Assembly (NCBI RefSeq): GCF_014645375.1
Contig: NZ_BMLT01000001.1
Coordinates: 62,001-126,000 of the forward strand
Direction: 5' to 3'
From: Marinobacterium nitratireducens
GTDB taxonomy: Bacteria; Pseudomonadota; Gammaproteobacteria; Pseudomonadales; Balneatricaceae
DNA: 64,000 nucleotides
Shown here: piece after piece, positions 46,375-58,025 of the stretch
Numbering within the stretch: position 1 is the stretch's first letter
Layout: the number at the start of each line of letters is the position of its first letter
Notes under the pieces: generated by a model
Databases searched by the model: none
The model's input: only the letters and a program-made list of their open reading frames with translations
Told to the model about the DNA's origin: nothing
Position numbers and translations under genes: made by a program

Positions 46375-46815
46375 ATGTCTTTGTTTCGATATATGAAAAA
46401 GCTGCGCCCTGCTTTGGCGAGCACGCCGGTGCTGGTGTCACTGTTGTGCTTCAGTCTCTCCGGCGCAGCCCTGGCGACCGAGCGAACCGACGAGGTGGTC
46501 AAGCTCAAGGTCACGGCGACGGCATACAATTCGCTGCCAGGACAAACCGTCGGCAATCCCAGCATAGGTGCCTGGGGGCATCGCCTCAAACCCGGCATGA
46601 AGGCGATTGCGGTATCGCGCGATCTGCTGGCGATGGGCCTCGAACCCGGAGCCGAAGTGACCATCGAGGGCTTGCCCGGGCGCTACAAGGTGCTCGATAA
46701 AATGGGCAGCCGCTGGCGCAAGAAAATCGATATCTACATGGGCGTCGATCGCGATGCCGCCCTCGAGTGGGGCCGCCGTCCTGTGGTGATCCGCTTCAAC
46801 AGCGAAAACTCCTGA
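46375..46815 (+). CDS. Exported 3D-domain protein
   Basis: A 146-residue protein with a signal peptide (TPVLVSLLCFSLSGAALA). Its 3D domain contains VTATAYNSLPGQTVGNPS, then AVSRDLLAMGLEPGAEVTI, and ends in DKMGSRWRKKIDIYMGVD with the three conserved acidic residues. 3D domains form a double-psi barrel like that of lytic transglycosylases (MltA) and resuscitation factors. A role in the envelope, perhaps peptidoglycan cleavage, is likely but unproven. ATG 46393 is an alternative start. Confidence 0.85.
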   Translation: MSLFRYMKKLRPALASTPVLVSLLCFSLSGAALATERTDEVVKLKVTATAYNSLPGQTVGNPSIGAWGHRLKPGMKAIAVSRDLLAMGLEPGAEVTIEGLPGRYKVLDKMGSRWRKKIDIYMGVDRDAALEWGRRPVVIRFNSENS

Positions 46816-47024
46816 ATTCCCTCCTGATGCGCGCCTGATCAAGGGCGCGCGTATCTTTTGGCAAAGATTTCCCGGTCTTTGACAAGTAATTTCCGCCTTA
46901 AGCGCCTAGAGTTTATAGCGTCGCATGTATCGCATGCGCCGGGTTCCGGGCCTGTGCACGCGTCCTGTCCGGAGCCTTTTCAATATCGACAAGGCAAGAA
47001 AGCTAGGCGGGGTTAAAGGAATCG

Positions 47025-50000
47025 ATGTCGGAGCAACGGGGCGAGAACAAGCACAAGATTCTGCAGCAGCTGGATGAGCTCTACCAGAGTCGGCTGGCGC
47101 CAGAGGTGGCCGCCAGAGTGGAGGATTTCAGCGCGCGTTATTACCGCGTGTCGCCACTGCAGGAACTTGGTGAGCGCAGGATCGACAATCTCTACGGTGC
47201 GACGCTGTCGTGCTGGGAGTTTCTCAACGAAAGCGAAGGCTGCACGCCGCGGGTCAGGGTATTCAACCCTGATCTGGAGCAGCACGGCTGGCACTGCAAT
47301 CACACCGTGATCCTCATCCTGCATCCGGATATGCCGTTTCTCGTCGACTCCGTCCGTATGGAGCTCAACCGCCGGGAGATGGCCATTCACGTGGTCCACA
47401 GCAGTGTGCTCGGTGTCGTGCGCGATGAGGACGGCAACTTCGAGGAGCTGGTCGAGCGCAAGGATGAGCGCGGCAGTGCCGAAGCGCTGATGTACTTCGA
47501 GGTCGACCGTCACTCCGCCGCGGACGAGGTCAAGCAGCTGCGGGCGCACCTGCTCGAGGTGCTGGGCGAGGTGCGGGCCTCGGTGGCGGATTTTGATGCC
47601 ATGCGCAAGCGCCTGAGCCAGGCCTGTGTCGAGCTGGGTGGGGCGCCGGATTCGGTCGATCCCGAGCGAATCGCCGAGGCCCGCGAATTCTGCGACTGGA
47701 TGCTCAGCGACCGCTTCACCTTTCTCGGCTTCGACGAGCTTCGGTTCGAAGGCGAGGGCGACGGTTTTCAGGTCAGTCGGGTCGATGCCAGCGAACTCGG
47801 TACCCTGAAGCTGAGAGTGCAGGCCGGCGCCACGCGCGTTTTCGAAGACCTGCGCAGCGAAGAATATGACTTCATGGTCTGCCCGGAGCCGCTGATGTTC
47901 GCCAAGGACGCGAGCCGGGCGCGGGTGCACCGGCCTGCCCATCAGGATGTGGTGGTGATCAAGCGTTACGGTGACGACGGGCGCGTCAGCGGTGAATACC
48001 GCTTCTTCGGGCTCTGGACCTCGCCGGTCTATTTCGAGCCGCCTGGCCAGATTCCGATTCTGCGCCAGCGTGCCACGCGTTTGCTGCAGAGCGCCGGGTT
48101 CGATCGCCGCGGCCACAGCGGCAAGGCCTTGATGCAGATCCTCACGGACCTGCCCCGTGACGAGCTGTTCCTTGCCAGCGACGACGAGCTGTTCGAGATG
48201 GTGATGGGAATCTTCACCTTGCAGGAGCGTCGCAAGATCAAGCTGCTGATTCGCCGCGATGCCTGCAGCAAGTTCTTCACCTGCCTCTACTTCGTTCCCC
48301 GCGATCTCTACACCACGGCGTTGCGGCTGCAGGTACAGCAGTTGCTGATCGATCATTTCGGGGCGCTCGACTGCGAGTTCACCACCCGCTTCAGCGAGTC
48401 GCTGCTGGCGCGGGTGCACTTTGTGCTCCAGGTCGATCCGGGCCGGGTCGAGGGTATCGATCCCCATGCCATCGAGGCCGAGGTCGTCGATATCTCCCGG
48501 GCCTGGAGCGAGGAACTGCACGAAGCGCTGATCGAGAGCAGCGGCGAGGAGCAGGGCAATGCGCTGGCCAATAGCTATCGGCACGCCTTCCCGTCCGCCT
48601 ATCGCGAGAACTTCCGCCCTAACGCGGCGGTTTACGATATTCAGCGTATCGAACAGCTCGATGGCGGACAGGCGCTGAACCTGAGCTTCTATCGCGTGCT
48701 CGAACAAACCCGCGAGGTGCTGCGCTTCAAGCTGTTCCATCCGCAGCAGCCGCTGGTGCTCTCGGACGTCATTCCGGTGCTCGAGAAACTCGGCATGCGG
48801 GTGGTCGGCGAACATCCGTACAAGATCAAGCGCCGTGACGGCTCAAGGTTCTGGATTCACGACTTCACGCTGCAGTATGACAGCGAGGAGCCGGTCGAAC
48901 TCGAGGACGTGCGGCAGAACTTCCAGGAGGCGTTCTCCAGTATCTGGAACGGCCGCGCCGAGAGCGACGAGTTCAACCGCCTGGTGATCGGCGCCAATCT
49001 GACCTGGCGCGAGGTGGCCATGCTGCGGGCCTACGCCCGCTACAATCAGCAGATCCGTTTCGGTTTCAGTCAGCCCTACATCGCCGATACGCTGGCGCGC
49101 CATCTGCACATTACGCGGCTGCTGGTGGCGCTGTTCCGCGCCCGCTTCGAACCGGGGAGGCAGAGCAGCAAGAAGATCCAGGCGCTCACCGAGCGTATCG
49201 CCGGCAGCATCATCGACGGTCTCGACAAGGTCGACAACCTCAATGACGACAAGATACTGCGTCGCTTTCTCGAGCTGATCCGGGCGACGCTGCGCACCAA
49301 CTACTACCAGCGTGGCGACGACGGCGAGCTCAAGGACTACTTCGCCTTCAAGCTCGATCCGCACGCCATCGGCGATATTCCGCTGCCAAGGCCGATGTTC
49401 GAGGTGTTCGTCTATTCGGCGCGGGTCGAGGGCGTGCATCTGCGCGGTGGCCGGGTTGCCCGCGGCGGGCTGCGCTGGTCCGACCGGCGCGAGGACTACC
49501 GCACCGAAGTGCTGGGGCTGGTGAAGGCGCAGCAGGTCAAGAACGCCGTGATAGTGCCGGTAGGGGCCAAGGGCGGCTTCGTCGCCAAGCAACTGCCGGC
49601 CGGCGGCAGCCGCGACGAGATCCAGGCCGAGGGCATTGCCAGCTACCGTACCTTTATCCGCGCGCTGCTGGACGTGACCGACAATCTGGTGGCGGGGGAG
49701 CTGCAGCCGCCGCCGGACCTGGTGCGGCACGATGGCGACGACCCCTATCTGGTGGTCGCCGCCGACAAGGGCACCGCGACCTTCTCGGATATCGCCAACG
49801 GCATCGCCGAGGAGTTCGGCTTCTGGCTGGGGGATGCCTTCGCCTCCGGCGGCAGCCAGGGGTACGACCACAAGAAGATGGGGATCACCGCCCGCGGTGC
49901 CTGGGAGTCGGTCAAGCTGCACTTTCGCGAGCTCGGGCTCGATACCCAGTCGCAGGACTTCACCGTCGTTGCCATTGGCGACATGGCCGGCGACGTGTTT

Positions 50001-51872
50001 GGAAACGGCATGCTGATGTCGCAGCATATCCGCCTGGTGGCGGCGTTCAACCACCTGCACATCTTCATCGACCCGCAGCCGGATGCGGCCAGCAGCTTTG
50101 CCGAGCGTCAGCGCCTGTTCGAACTGCCACGCTCGAGCTGGACCGATTACAACGCCGAGCTCATTTCCGAGGGCGGAGGCGTCTTCGCCCGCAGCGCCAA
50201 GTGGATACCGATAAGCCCGCAGATGAAACAGCGTTTCGATATCGACGAGGACAGGCTGGCGCCGAACGACCTGATCTCGGCACTGCTCAAGGCTCAGGTC
50301 GACCTGATCTGGAACGGCGGCATCGGCACCTACGTCAAGGCGGCGAACGAGACCCACGCCGACGTTGGCGACAAGGCCAACGATGGCCTGAGGATCGACG
50401 GCCACGAGCTGCGCTGCCGGGTGCTCGGGGAGGGCGGCAATCTCGGATTCACGCAGCTTGGACGCATCGAGTACGGTTTGAGAGGCGGGGCCTCCAATAC
50501 CGACTTTATCGACAATGCCGGCGGGGTCGACTGTTCCGACCGCGAGGTCAACATCAAGATACTGCTCAACGAAGTGGTCGCCAATGGCGATATGACTCTG
50601 AAGCAGCGCAACAACCTGCTGCGGGACATGACCGAAGATGTTTCCCGCCTGGTACTGAAGAACAACTACGATCAGGCCCTCGCCATCAGTATCGCGCAGC
50701 GCCATTCGTGCTATGCGCTCGATGACTACATCCGTCTGATCCACCGGCTCGAATCGGCCGGACGTCTGGTCCGCTCCCTGGAGTTTATTCCCGGCGACGA
50801 GGTGCTGCAGGAACGCAAGACCCAGCGCCTGGGGCTGACGCGTCCGGAGCTTTCGGTGCTGATCTCCTATGCCAAGTCCGAGCTCAAGGAGCAGCTCACC
50901 GACTCCTGGATCACATCGGACCCGCTGATGTCGCGGGAAGCGGAACGTGCCTTTCCGCCGCAGCTGGTCGAACGCTTCCCGGAGCAGGTTCAGGGGCACC
51001 GTCTGCGCGCCGAGATCGTTGCGACCCAGGTTGCCAACGGCATGGTCAACCGCATGGGCATAACCTTTGTGCAGCGTCTGCAGCAGGCCAGCGGGCGCGA
51101 TCAGGCGGCAATCGCCGCCGCCTACGTGATTGCCCGTGAAGTCTACGATATCGAGCCGATCTGGAAGCAGATCGAGGCGCTGGACAACCAGGTTGACGCG
51201 CGGCTGCAGCAGGGCATGATGCTCGACCTGATCCGTCTGGTACGTCGGGCAAGCTACTGGTTCCTGTTGCGCCAGCGCGCCGAACTGCAGGTCGCGGCGA
51301 CAGTTGAGCGTTACCAGCCGGGCGTGCGCGAGATCGGTGACAGCATCGGCGACCGTCTGCAGGGGCAGCCGCGGGAAGTCTGGCAGCAGCGCCGCGACGA
51401 ACTGGTGGCGGCCGGTGTATCCGAGGCGCTGGCCTCGCGCGTCGCCTCAGCCGACAGTCTGTACGCGCTGCTCGGGGTGATCGAGGCGGCCGCCGAAACC
51501 GGCCAGGCACTGGAGCGGGTCGCGGCGGTCTATTTCGACATCGGCGAGCGTCTCGATCTGCACTGGTTCGACCAGCAGGTGCGGGCGATCGAGGTCGCCA
51601 ACCACTGGCAGTCGATGGCGCGCGACGGACTGCGCGAAGACCTCAATGCCCAGATGCGGGAACTGACCGTCAAGGTGCTGGCCGAAGCCGGCGAGACGGA
51701 GGACGGCGAGGCGCCCGATGCGCTGGTCAGTGGCTGGCTCGACCGGCGTGCGGACATGCTCGAGCGCTGGCAGCAGATGCTTGCGGAACTGCGCGGCGCC
51801 AATCTGAACGATTGCGCCATCTTTACCGTTGCGCTGCGGGAGCTGCTGGACCTGGCGCAAGCCAGTGTCTGA
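47025..51872 (+). CDS. gdhB: NAD-specific glutamate dehydrogenase, large type
   Basis: A 1,615-residue enzyme, close in size to Pseudomonas aeruginosa GdhB (about 1,620). Long N-terminal ACT-like domains come first. The catalytic part then has GGRVARGGLRWSDRREDYR, VGAKGGFVAKQLP, then AIGDMAGDVFGNGML and GEGGNLGFTQLGRIEYGLRG of the nucleotide-binding region. It oxidises glutamate to 2-oxoglutarate and ammonia in the cytoplasm for catabolism. AAAGGAA lies before the ATG. The 209-bp upstream gap has a TTGACA at 46877, but no good -10 at 17 bp. No neighbour shares its pathway. Confidence 0.97.
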   Translation: MSEQRGENKHKILQQLDELYQSRLAPEVAARVEDFSARYYRVSPLQELGERRIDNLYGATLSCWEFLNESEGCTPRVRVFNPDLEQHGWHCNHTVILILHPDMPFLVDSVRMELNRREMAIHVVHSSVLGVVRDEDGNFEELVERKDERGSAEALMYFEVDRHSAADEVKQLRAHLLEVLGEVRASVADFDAMRKRLSQACVELGGAPDSVDPERIAEAREFCDWMLSDRFTFLGFDELRFEGEGDGFQVSRVDASELGTLKLRVQAGATRVFEDLRSEEYDFMVCPEPLMFAKDASRARVHRPAHQDVVVIKRYGDDGRVSGEYRFFGLWTSPVYFEPPGQIPILRQRATRLLQSAGFDRRGHSGKALMQILTDLPRDELFLASDDELFEMVMGIFTLQERRKIKLLIRRDACSKFFTCLYFVPRDLYTTALRLQVQQLLIDHFGALDCEFTTRFSESLLARVHFVLQVDPGRVEGIDPHAIEAEVVDISRAWSEELHEALIESSGEEQGNALANSYRHAFPSAYRENFRPNAAVYDIQRIEQLDGGQALNLSFYRVLEQTREVLRFKLFHPQQPLVLSDVIPVLEKLGMRVVGEHPYKIKRRDGSRFWIHDFTLQYDSEEPVELEDVRQNFQEAFSSIWNGRAESDEFNRLVIGANLTWREVAMLRAYARYNQQIRFGFSQPYIADTLARHLHITRLLVALFRARFEPGRQSSKKIQALTERIAGSIIDGLDKVDNLNDDKILRRFLELIRATLRTNYYQRGDDGELKDYFAFKLDPHAIGDIPLPRPMFEVFVYSARVEGVHLRGGRVARGGLRWSDRREDYRTEVLGLVKAQQVKNAVIVPVGAKGGFVAKQLPAGGSRDEIQAEGIASYRTFIRALLDVTDNLVAGELQPPPDLVRHDGDDPYLVVAADKGTATFSDIANGIAEEFGFWLGDAFASGGSQGYDHKKMGITARGAWESVKLHFRELGLDTQSQDFTVVAIGDMAGDVFGNGMLMSQHIRLVAAFNHLHIFIDPQPDAASSFAERQRLFELPRSSWTDYNAELISEGGGVFARSAKWIPISPQMKQRFDIDEDRLAPNDLISALLKAQVDLIWNGGIGTYVKAANETHADVGDKANDGLRIDGHELRCRVLGEGGNLGFTQLGRIEYGLRGGASNTDFIDNAGGVDCSDREVNIKILLNEVVANGDMTLKQRNNLLRDMTEDVSRLVLKNNYDQALAISIAQRHSCYALDDYIRLIHRLESAGRLVRSLEFIPGDEVLQERKTQRLGLTRPELSVLISYAKSELKEQLTDSWITSDPLMSREAERAFPPQLVERFPEQVQGHRLRAEIVATQVANGMVNRMGITFVQRLQQASGRDQAAIAAAYVIAREVYDIEPIWKQIEALDNQVDARLQQGMMLDLIRLVRRASYWFLLRQRAELQVAATVERYQPGVREIGDSIGDRLQGQPREVWQQRRDELVAAGVSEALASRVASADSLYALLGVIEAAAETGQALERVAAVYFDIGERLDLHWFDQQVRAIEVANHWQSMARDGLREDLNAQMRELTVKVLAEAGETEDGEAPDALVSGWLDRRADMLERWQQMLAELRGANLNDCAIFTVALRELLDLAQASV

Positions 51873-51934
51873 GCTCGGGGGTGGTGAGCGGTGAGGCCTG
51901 TGGATGCGGCGCTGCGCCGCGAACACTGATGCAG

Positions 51935-52002
51935 GATGGGTTAGCCGCCGACGGCAGTGCCTGTCGGAATACCAATTTCGTTTGCCGGCGGCGTAACCCA
52001 TC
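51935..52002. repeat. Inverted-repeat element (GATGGGTTA...TAACCCATC), copy 2
   Basis: The left arm GATGGGTTAGCCGCCG (51935-51950) pairs with the right arm CGGCGGCGTAACCCATC (51986-52002) with one extra base, enclosing ~35 bases. It starts 63 bp after the gdhB stop, in the 245-bp gap before mtgA. This is the best-preserved of three copies. Confidence 0.75.
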
Positions 52003-52117
52003 ATGGGCGGCGAAGCCGCCTTGCCTGCGCCCGGCACTTCCCGCCGCGAATAGCCGCTTTACGCCCGCCGCTCCCATAAGCACAATAGGTCCCTGATTTT
52101 TCGAACCCGGATCCATT

Positions 52118-52831
52118 GTGCCCCTGCTCAAACGCTATCTGTTTCGTCCCGTTGGCAAGGCGCTGCTGTGGCTGGCTGGTGGCTGGATACTGTTCAGCCT
52201 GCTGCTGGTGCTGCTGCTGCGCTTTGTCGATCCGCCAATCTGGTCCTGGCTGATCCAGCGGGAACTCTTTCCACCGCAAGGTTACCCTGAGTCTTTCGTC
52301 CATGACTGGGTTGCGCGCGAGCGCATCTCACCGTCGATGCAGCTTGCGGTGATCGCGGCCGAGGACCAGCGCTTTCCCGAGCACAGCGGCTTCGACTTCA
52401 AAGCCATCAAGCGCGCCCTGGAGCACAACCTCGACGGAGGGCGTGTTCGTGGCGCCAGCACGCTGACGCAGCAGACCGCCAAGAACCTCTTTCTCTGGTC
52501 CGGTCGCAGCTGGGTCCGCAAGGGGCTCGAGGCCTGGTTCGCGCTGCTGCTCGAACTGTGCTGGGACAAGGGGCGCATTCTCGAGGTGTACCTCAATATC
52601 GTCGAGTTCGGTCCCGGCATCTACGGTGTCGAGGCCGCGGCCCGGCACTTCTACGGTGTGCCGGCCGCCAACCTGAGCGCCTGGCAGTCGGCCCGGCTGG
52701 CGGCGGTTCTGCCCAATCCGTACCGCTATCGCGCGCAGCCGCCATCGTCCTACGTTGTGCGGCGCGGGCGCTGGATTGGCCAGCAGATGCGTCAGCTCGG
52801 TTCGGTAACCCTCAAGGCCGTGGATGGCTGA
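52118..52831 (+). CDS. mtgA: Monofunctional biosynthetic peptidoglycan transglycosylase
   Basis: A 237-residue GT51 enzyme with an N-terminal membrane helix ([20 protein letters not shown]). The donor-site motif is [16 protein letters not shown] with the catalytic Glu, followed by [36 protein letters not shown] and [11 protein letters not shown]-type closing residues. It polymerises lipid II glycan strands at the inner membrane and has no transpeptidase domain. It starts with GTG at 52118 with a weak upstream site. Confidence 0.95.
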   Translation: MPLLKRYLFRPVGKALLWLAGGWILFSLLLVLLLRFVDPPIWSWLIQRELFPPQGYPESFVHDWVARERISPSMQLAVIAAEDQRFPEHSGFDFKAIKRALEHNLDGGRVRGASTLTQQTAKNLFLWSGRSWVRKGLEAWFALLLELCWDKGRILEVYLNIVEFGPGIYGVEAAARHFYGVPAANLSAWQSARLAAVLPNPYRYRAQPPSSYVVRRGRWIGQQMRQLGSVTLKAVDG

Positions 52832-52865
52832 AAGTCGGCCGCACGGCGGCCCACAAGGAATTTCC

Positions 52866-54131
52866 ATGCGCGTACTGCACAGCTCCGACTGGCATCTCGG
52901 ACAACATTTCATGGGCAAGAGCCGGGAACCCGAGCACCGGGCTTTCCTGCGCTGGCTGATCGACCAGGTGAGAGAGCTTGGCGTCGACGCCCTGATCGTG
53001 GCGGGCGACATCTTCGATACCGGCACGCCGCCGAGCTATGCCCGGCGACTCTACAATCACTTCATCGTCGAGCTGCGCGAGACCGGCTGCCAGCTGGTGG
53101 TGCTTGGCGGCAACCACGACTCGGTGTCGACTCTGCACGAGTCCCGCGAGCTGCTGGCCTGTCTCGACACCCGCGTCATCGGCGGGGTGACGGAGGATCC
53201 CGGCGATCAGGTGATCACCCTGCACCGGCAAGACGGAACGCCGGGGGCGGTCCTCTGCGCGATTCCGTACCTGCGCCCGCGCGATCTGCTGGAAAGCCAT
53301 GCGGGCGAAAGCCGGGAGTACAAGCGCGATGCACTGGCGTCCGCGATTCGTGAGCATTATACCGTTATCTATGAACTGGCCCGCGCTCAGCGGGAGGCGC
53401 TGCTGGCCAGTCAGGCGGCGGAGTCGGGAGCGGAGCAGGCTCTGCCGATCATTGCCACCGGACACCTGACAACGGTGGGCGGGCAGATCTCGGAGTCGGT
53501 GCGGGAACTCTACATCGGTACTCTGGAGGCCTTTCCGGCAGCGGCGTTTCCGCCGGCCGATTACATCGCCCTCGGGCACCTGCACCGGGCGCAGAAGGTT
53601 GCCGGCACCGAACACATTCGCTACAGCGGTTCGCCGATCGCGCTGAGCTTCGACGAAAGCACCCGTGGCAAACAGGTGTTGCTGGTCGACTTTGCCGGCG
53701 GTGCTCTTGATAGCGTGAAAGAAATCGAAGTGCCGGTCTGGCAGCCGCTGCTGTCGCTTCGCGGTAGCCTCGAAGAGCTGGCCGATCAGCTGGTCGCACA
53801 TTTCGAGGGGGAGCCTGAGCGCGAAACCACCACCTGGCTGGAGGTCGAGGTCGAGACGGACGACTACCTCAGCGATCTTCAGCTCAGGGTGCAGGAGCTG
53901 CTGGCCGATCTTCCGGTGGAGATACTGCGCATTCGTCGCAAGCGGGCCGGGGCGGCGGCGTCGTTGCAGACGCAGGCGCGGGAAACTCTGCAGGAGCTTT
54001 CGGTGGATGAGGTTTTCCGGCGTCGCCTGGCACTGGAGGAATTAGATGACGTCACCCGGGCGCGGTTGTCCGTAGCCTTTGAGAACCTCAGGGCCGAGCT
54101 TGACGAGTCGGATGTCGGGGAGGCGCCATGA
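52866..54131 (+). CDS. sbcD: Nuclease SbcD (Mre11-type subunit)
   Basis: A 421-residue metallophosphoesterase with the phosphoesterase motifs SSDWHLG (Asp8, His10), [23 protein letters not shown] and GHLHRAQ. They bind two Mn2+ ions. With SbcC it forms the nuclease that opens hairpins and trims protein-blocked DNA ends. ATG 52866 matches the family N-terminus, and the open frame 14 codons further upstream is not conserved. It overlaps sbcC by four bases. Confidence 0.96.
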   Translation: MRVLHSSDWHLGQHFMGKSREPEHRAFLRWLIDQVRELGVDALIVAGDIFDTGTPPSYARRLYNHFIVELRETGCQLVVLGGNHDSVSTLHESRELLACLDTRVIGGVTEDPGDQVITLHRQDGTPGAVLCAIPYLRPRDLLESHAGESREYKRDALASAIREHYTVIYELARAQREALLASQAAESGAEQALPIIATGHLTTVGGQISESVRELYIGTLEAFPAAAFPPADYIALGHLHRAQKVAGTEHIRYSGSPIALSFDESTRGKQVLLVDFAGGALDSVKEIEVPVWQPLLSLRGSLEELADQLVAHFEGEPERETTTWLEVEVETDDYLSDLQLRVQELLADLPVEILRIRRKRAGAAASLQTQARETLQELSVDEVFRRRLALEELDDVTRARLSVAFENLRAELDESDVGEAP

Positions 54132-57100
54132 AAATACTCAGCCTGAGACTGCGCAACCTGAATTCGCTCAAGGGCGAGTGGTTCATCGATTTTCGCTCGC
54201 CGGAGTTTGTCGACAACGGACTCTTCGCCATCACCGGACCCACCGGGGCCGGCAAGACCACGCTGCTCGATGCGGTCTGTCTGGCGCTCTACCACGCGAC
54301 CCCGCGTCTGAGCGTATCGGCGGGCAGCAACGAGCTGATGACACGACATACCGCCGACTGCCTCGCCGAAGTCGAGTTCGAGGTCAGGGGGGAGGCGTAT
54401 CGGGCGTTCTGGTCCCAGCATCGGGCGCGGGGGCGCCCCGAGGGCAAGCTGCAGCCGCCTCAGGTCGAACTGGCCCACGGCGATGGCCGGCTGATTACCA
54501 ACCGTATAGGCGACAAGCTCAGCCGGGTCAGTGAACTGACCGGTCTCGATTTCGCCCGCTTCACCAAGTCGATGATGCTGGCGCAGGGAGGATTCGCGGC
54601 CTTTCTCAATGCCAGCGCCAACGAGCGGGCCGAGCTGCTCGAGGAACTCACCGGGACCGAGATATACGGCGAGCTGTCGCGCCGCGCCTTTGATCGCAGA
54701 CGCCGGGAAGAGGAAGCCCTGGCGCTGTTGCGCGTCCGGCTCGAGGGGCTGCAGTTGCTCGATGAGGATAGGCTGCTGGCGCTCAAGCAGGAGCGGCAGG
54801 CGCTGGACGAGGCGCTGGCGGCAGCGCAGCGGCGCGAACAGACACTGGGCGAGGCGGCCCGTGGGCTCGAAAGTCTGGCCAGGGCGCGGGAGACGAAAGC
54901 GCGCAGGCTGCAGGAGAGTGCGGCGCTGGAGGCACGACGCGAGGCGGCGGAGCCCGATCTTGCGCGTCTGGCGGCGGCGTTGCCGGCGCTCGAAATCCAG
55001 CCTTTGTTTCGCCAGGCCCGCAGCGATGCGGATCAGCTGGCGGCGTTGTCCGGGAGTATCGACAACGAAACCGCCCACCGCCTTGAAAGTGCGGAGCAGG
55101 TTCGGCAACTGGTCGCACGCGAGGCGACGGCGGCCGCAGAACTTGCGGCTGCAGGCGAAGCCAGGGAGCAGACCGAAACCCGGTTGCACGAGGAAGTGGT
55201 CCCGCTCGACCAGCGCCTGTTGAGCCTTGCGGAGCGTCAGTCTGAGCTTGGGCAAACACTGAATGATGGCGCCCAAGCATGCCGGCGTCTCGATGCGGAG
55301 CTGGAGCGGACGCGGTCCCGGCAGCGCGGTGCACAGGAAGCCCTGGCCCGGGCCGGGGAATATCTCGATGCTCATCCGCACCATGCCGGGCTCGGCGAAC
55401 AGCTGCCATTGTGGCGGGCTGAGCTGACGCGACGCGCCCGTCTTTGCGCCGAGGCCGATGAGCGGCGGAGGCGTTCGAAGGAGCTTCAGCGCCAGCGGGA
55501 GGCGCTGATCGAGCGCGGCGGCGAGGCGGAAAGGGAGCGAAGCCGCAGCGCTGAAGCCGTCGCCGCACTGCTGCAGCGCCAGCAGGAGCTGGATGGGCAG
55601 TGGCGAAGACTGCTGGGCGAGCGGGAGCCTGCCGCGCTGCGCGACGATTTGCGCCGGCAGCAGCGCCGCTGCGCCGGGCTGGAAAAGCTCCGGGACCTGG
55701 TTGGCCGCCTCCATCAGAACCGCTTGCAACAGCTGCAGCAACGCCAGCAGGAGAACCGGCTTCACACCCTTCTGAACGAGCGCTCCGAGGCGCTCGAAGC
55801 CGCACGCCAGCGCTTCAGGCAGTGCCGGCAGCACCTGGACGACCTGGAGCGGCTGCTGGTGCAGGAGCGGCGCGTGGTCGAGCTCAGCAGCTACCGTGAG
55901 CAGTTGCAGCCGGATCAGGCCTGTCCGCTGTGCGGCTCAACCCATCATCCGTTCGTGCAGGAGTATCGCCTGCCGGAGCCCGATGACACCGAACGCCGGC
56001 GCGATGACAAGAAAGCCGAGCTGGACCGCCTGCAACGCCAGGGTGAGCAGGCGGGCGCGGAACTGGCGACCGCGCGGGCGCAGTTGCAGGGCGTTCAGGA
56101 TCAGCTCGGGCGTCTGGATGACGAGTGCCGCCGCCTGGAGACCGAGGCGATGCCACTGTTGACGGAGCTGTGCGAGAGCGGACTTGAGCTGGCGGTCGAA
56201 GGTGCGGGGCTGCTGCCCGAGCCTGCGGTGCTGGCGGCGCTGCTGGATCGGCAGACGAGTGCGCAGGTACAGCTCGAAGCCAAGGTAGAACAGCTTTCGG
56301 AGCTGGAGGTGCAGCGCCAGAAGCTCGCGGCGGAGCTTGCGCGCGAACAGCAGCGCAATCGCGACGTCGAACACCGGCTGAGCATGTTGCAGGCGCAGCG
56401 CGTTACGCTTGAAGAGCAGCTCGAAGGGTTGCAGCAGGAGCGCGAAAAAAGCCTCGAGACCCTGGCGCAGCTGGAGGCGGGTATCGCCGGATCTCTGGCC
56501 GAAGGCGCCCTGCCTGAACTTGCCGGCCAGGACGAGTGGCTCGAGGCGCAGGCGCACCTCTGGCAAATCTACAATGGCATGCGCGAGCAGTCGCAGGCGC
56601 AGCAGCGCGAGTACGACAGGGCGGTCGAACGACTGGCTGCGCAGCAACGCGAGCGCGATCATCTTGCAGCGGAACTGCAGACCCAGCAGGCGCTGCAGCA
56701 GCGCCTGGGCATCGAGCGCGAAGAGCTTTTGCGGCAAAGGCGTGAGCTGTTCGGCGGCGACTCAGTGGCGACGATCCGGCGTCAGCTTCTGGAGCGCGTT
56801 CAGCAGGCCGAGTCGGCGCAGCGACAGGCGGCCCGGGCACTCGCCGCGGCCCGCCAGCGGCTGGACGGTCTGGACGGGCGGCTCGAGGAGCTTCGCAGCC
56901 GCCATGCGGCGCAGCAGATGCAGGCAGCAGACTCGCGTGAGGGCTGGCGGCGGGCGCTGGAAGCAAGCGTCTTCGAAACCGAGCAGGCGTTTGAGTGCGC
57001 GCTGATCGATCGCAGCGAGCGGGACCGGCTGCAGGCCCTGCGCGACGAGCTCGATCGCGAGCGCAGCGGCCATGCATCGCTGCTGTCGCAGGCGCAGTCC

Positions 57101-57829
57101 GAGCTGGAAGCGCTTGAGCGGCAGCCGTTCGCGTCGCTCGACGCGGCGCAGGTCGCCAACGAACTGGCCCAGGTGCGCGAGGAGCTGGACAGCAACCGCC
57201 AGCGCCAGGGCGCTCTGTCGCAGCAGCTGGAGCAGGATGCGCGGGTTCGGCAAAGCCAGCAATCGCTGGTGGCGCAGATCGAGTCGCAGCAGCGGCAATA
57301 TGACACCTGGGCACAGCTTTCGAGTCTGATCGGTTCGCAAAAAGGCGATCGCTTCCGGCGCTTCGCCCAGGGGCTGACGCTGGATCACCTGATCTATCTG
57401 GCCAATCGCCAGCTCGGGCGCCTGGACGGACGTTACCGTCTGCAGCGCAAGGATGGCGACGAGCTGGAGCTGGAGGTCATCGACGGCTGGCAGGCCGACA
57501 CCCTGCGCGATACCCGGACCCTGTCGGGCGGCGAAAGTTTTCTGGTGAGTCTGGCGCTGGCGCTGGCGCTGTCGGATCTGGTCAGCCACCGGACCCGCAT
57601 CGACTCGCTGTTTCTCGACGAGGGCTTCGGTACCCTGGATGCGGATACGCTCGATGTGGCGCTGGACGCCCTGGACAGTCTCAACGCAAGCGGCAAGATG
57701 ATCGGCGTTATCAGTCACGTCGAGGCGCTGAAGGAGCGGATTCCGGTGCAGATAAGGGTGCGCAAGGGCAACGGACTTGGCTACAGTCGTCTCGATACGA
57801 GGTTCAGGTTTGGGGGTGGTGAGGCGTAA
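54128..57829 (+). CDS. sbcC: SbcC, Rad50-type ATPase of the SbcCD nuclease
   Basis: A 1,233-residue SMC-like protein. Walker A ([21 protein letters not shown] region) lies near residue 40. Very long Gln/Arg/Glu-rich coiled coils flank a zinc hook CPLC at 599-602, and the C-terminal ATPase half carries the signature [20 protein letters not shown] and the Walker [10 protein letters not shown]. coli SbcC is about 1,050 residues, so the coiled coils are longer here. The ATG overlaps the sbcD stop (ATGA). The complex acts on DNA ends and hairpins. Confidence 0.96.
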   Translation: MKILSLRLRNLNSLKGEWFIDFRSPEFVDNGLFAITGPTGAGKTTLLDAVCLALYHATPRLSVSAGSNELMTRHTADCLAEVEFEVRGEAYRAFWSQHRARGRPEGKLQPPQVELAHGDGRLITNRIGDKLSRVSELTGLDFARFTKSMMLAQGGFAAFLNASANERAELLEELTGTEIYGELSRRAFDRRRREEEALALLRVRLEGLQLLDEDRLLALKQERQALDEALAAAQRREQTLGEAARGLESLARARETKARRLQESAALEARREAAEPDLARLAAALPALEIQPLFRQARSDADQLAALSGSIDNETAHRLESAEQVRQLVAREATAAAELAAAGEAREQTETRLHEEVVPLDQRLLSLAERQSELGQTLNDGAQACRRLDAELERTRSRQRGAQEALARAGEYLDAHPHHAGLGEQLPLWRAELTRRARLCAEADERRRRSKELQRQREALIERGGEAERERSRSAEAVAALLQRQQELDGQWRRLLGEREPAALRDDLRRQQRRCAGLEKLRDLVGRLHQNRLQQLQQRQQENRLHTLLNERSEALEAARQRFRQCRQHLDDLERLLVQERRVVELSSYREQLQPDQACPLCGSTHHPFVQEYRLPEPDDTERRRDDKKAELDRLQRQGEQAGAELATARAQLQGVQDQLGRLDDECRRLETEAMPLLTELCESGLELAVEGAGLLPEPAVLAALLDRQTSAQVQLEAKVEQLSELEVQRQKLAAELAREQQRNRDVEHRLSMLQAQRVTLEEQLEGLQQEREKSLETLAQLEAGIAGSLAEGALPELAGQDEWLEAQAHLWQIYNGMREQSQAQQREYDRAVERLAAQQRERDHLAAELQTQQALQQRLGIEREELLRQRRELFGGDSVATIRRQLLERVQQAESAQRQAARALAAARQRLDGLDGRLEELRSRHAAQQMQAADSREGWRRALEASVFETEQAFECALIDRSERDRLQALRDELDRERSGHASLLSQAQSELEALERQPFASLDAAQVANELAQVREELDSNRQRQGALSQQLEQDARVRQSQQSLVAQIESQQRQYDTWAQLSSLIGSQKGDRFRRFAQGLTLDHLIYLANRQLGRLDGRYRLQRKDGDELELEVIDGWQADTLRDTRTLSGGESFLVSLALALALSDLVSHRTRIDSLFLDEGFGTLDADTLDVALDALDSLNASGKMIGVISHVEALKERIPVQIRVRKGNGLGYSRLDTRFRFGGGEA

Positions 57830-57840
57830 GTGCGTAGAAT

Positions 57841-57906
57841 GGGTGGAGCCGCCATCCGCATAGGGTCGTCGTTTGGCATCGACTCATTACGGCGGCGCAA
57901 CCCATC
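57841..57906. repeat. Inverted-repeat element (GGGTGG...CAACCCATC), degenerate copy 3
   Basis: The left arm GGGTGGAGCCGCC (57841-57853) pairs with GGCGGCGCAACCCATC (57891-57906) with two mismatches. It starts 12 bp after the sbcC stop. The rest of the 196-bp gap to the HTH gene shows no other feature. Confidence 0.55.
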
Positions 57907-58025
57907 AACCGATCCGATATCCGTGCTGACGTCAGTTGGGTTACACGGCTTCCGGCCGCGGCAGGGCCGGACGTCCCGTCCCGGGGTGCCGTTCCACCCA
58001 TCCTGGGGAACTCAGCAGCCTTCAA

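Noticed and set aside
47013-50999. Two long minus-strand open frames opposite gdhB
   Set aside because: They are shadows of the glutamate dehydrogenase gene, have Leu/Gln/His-rich compositions and no domain.
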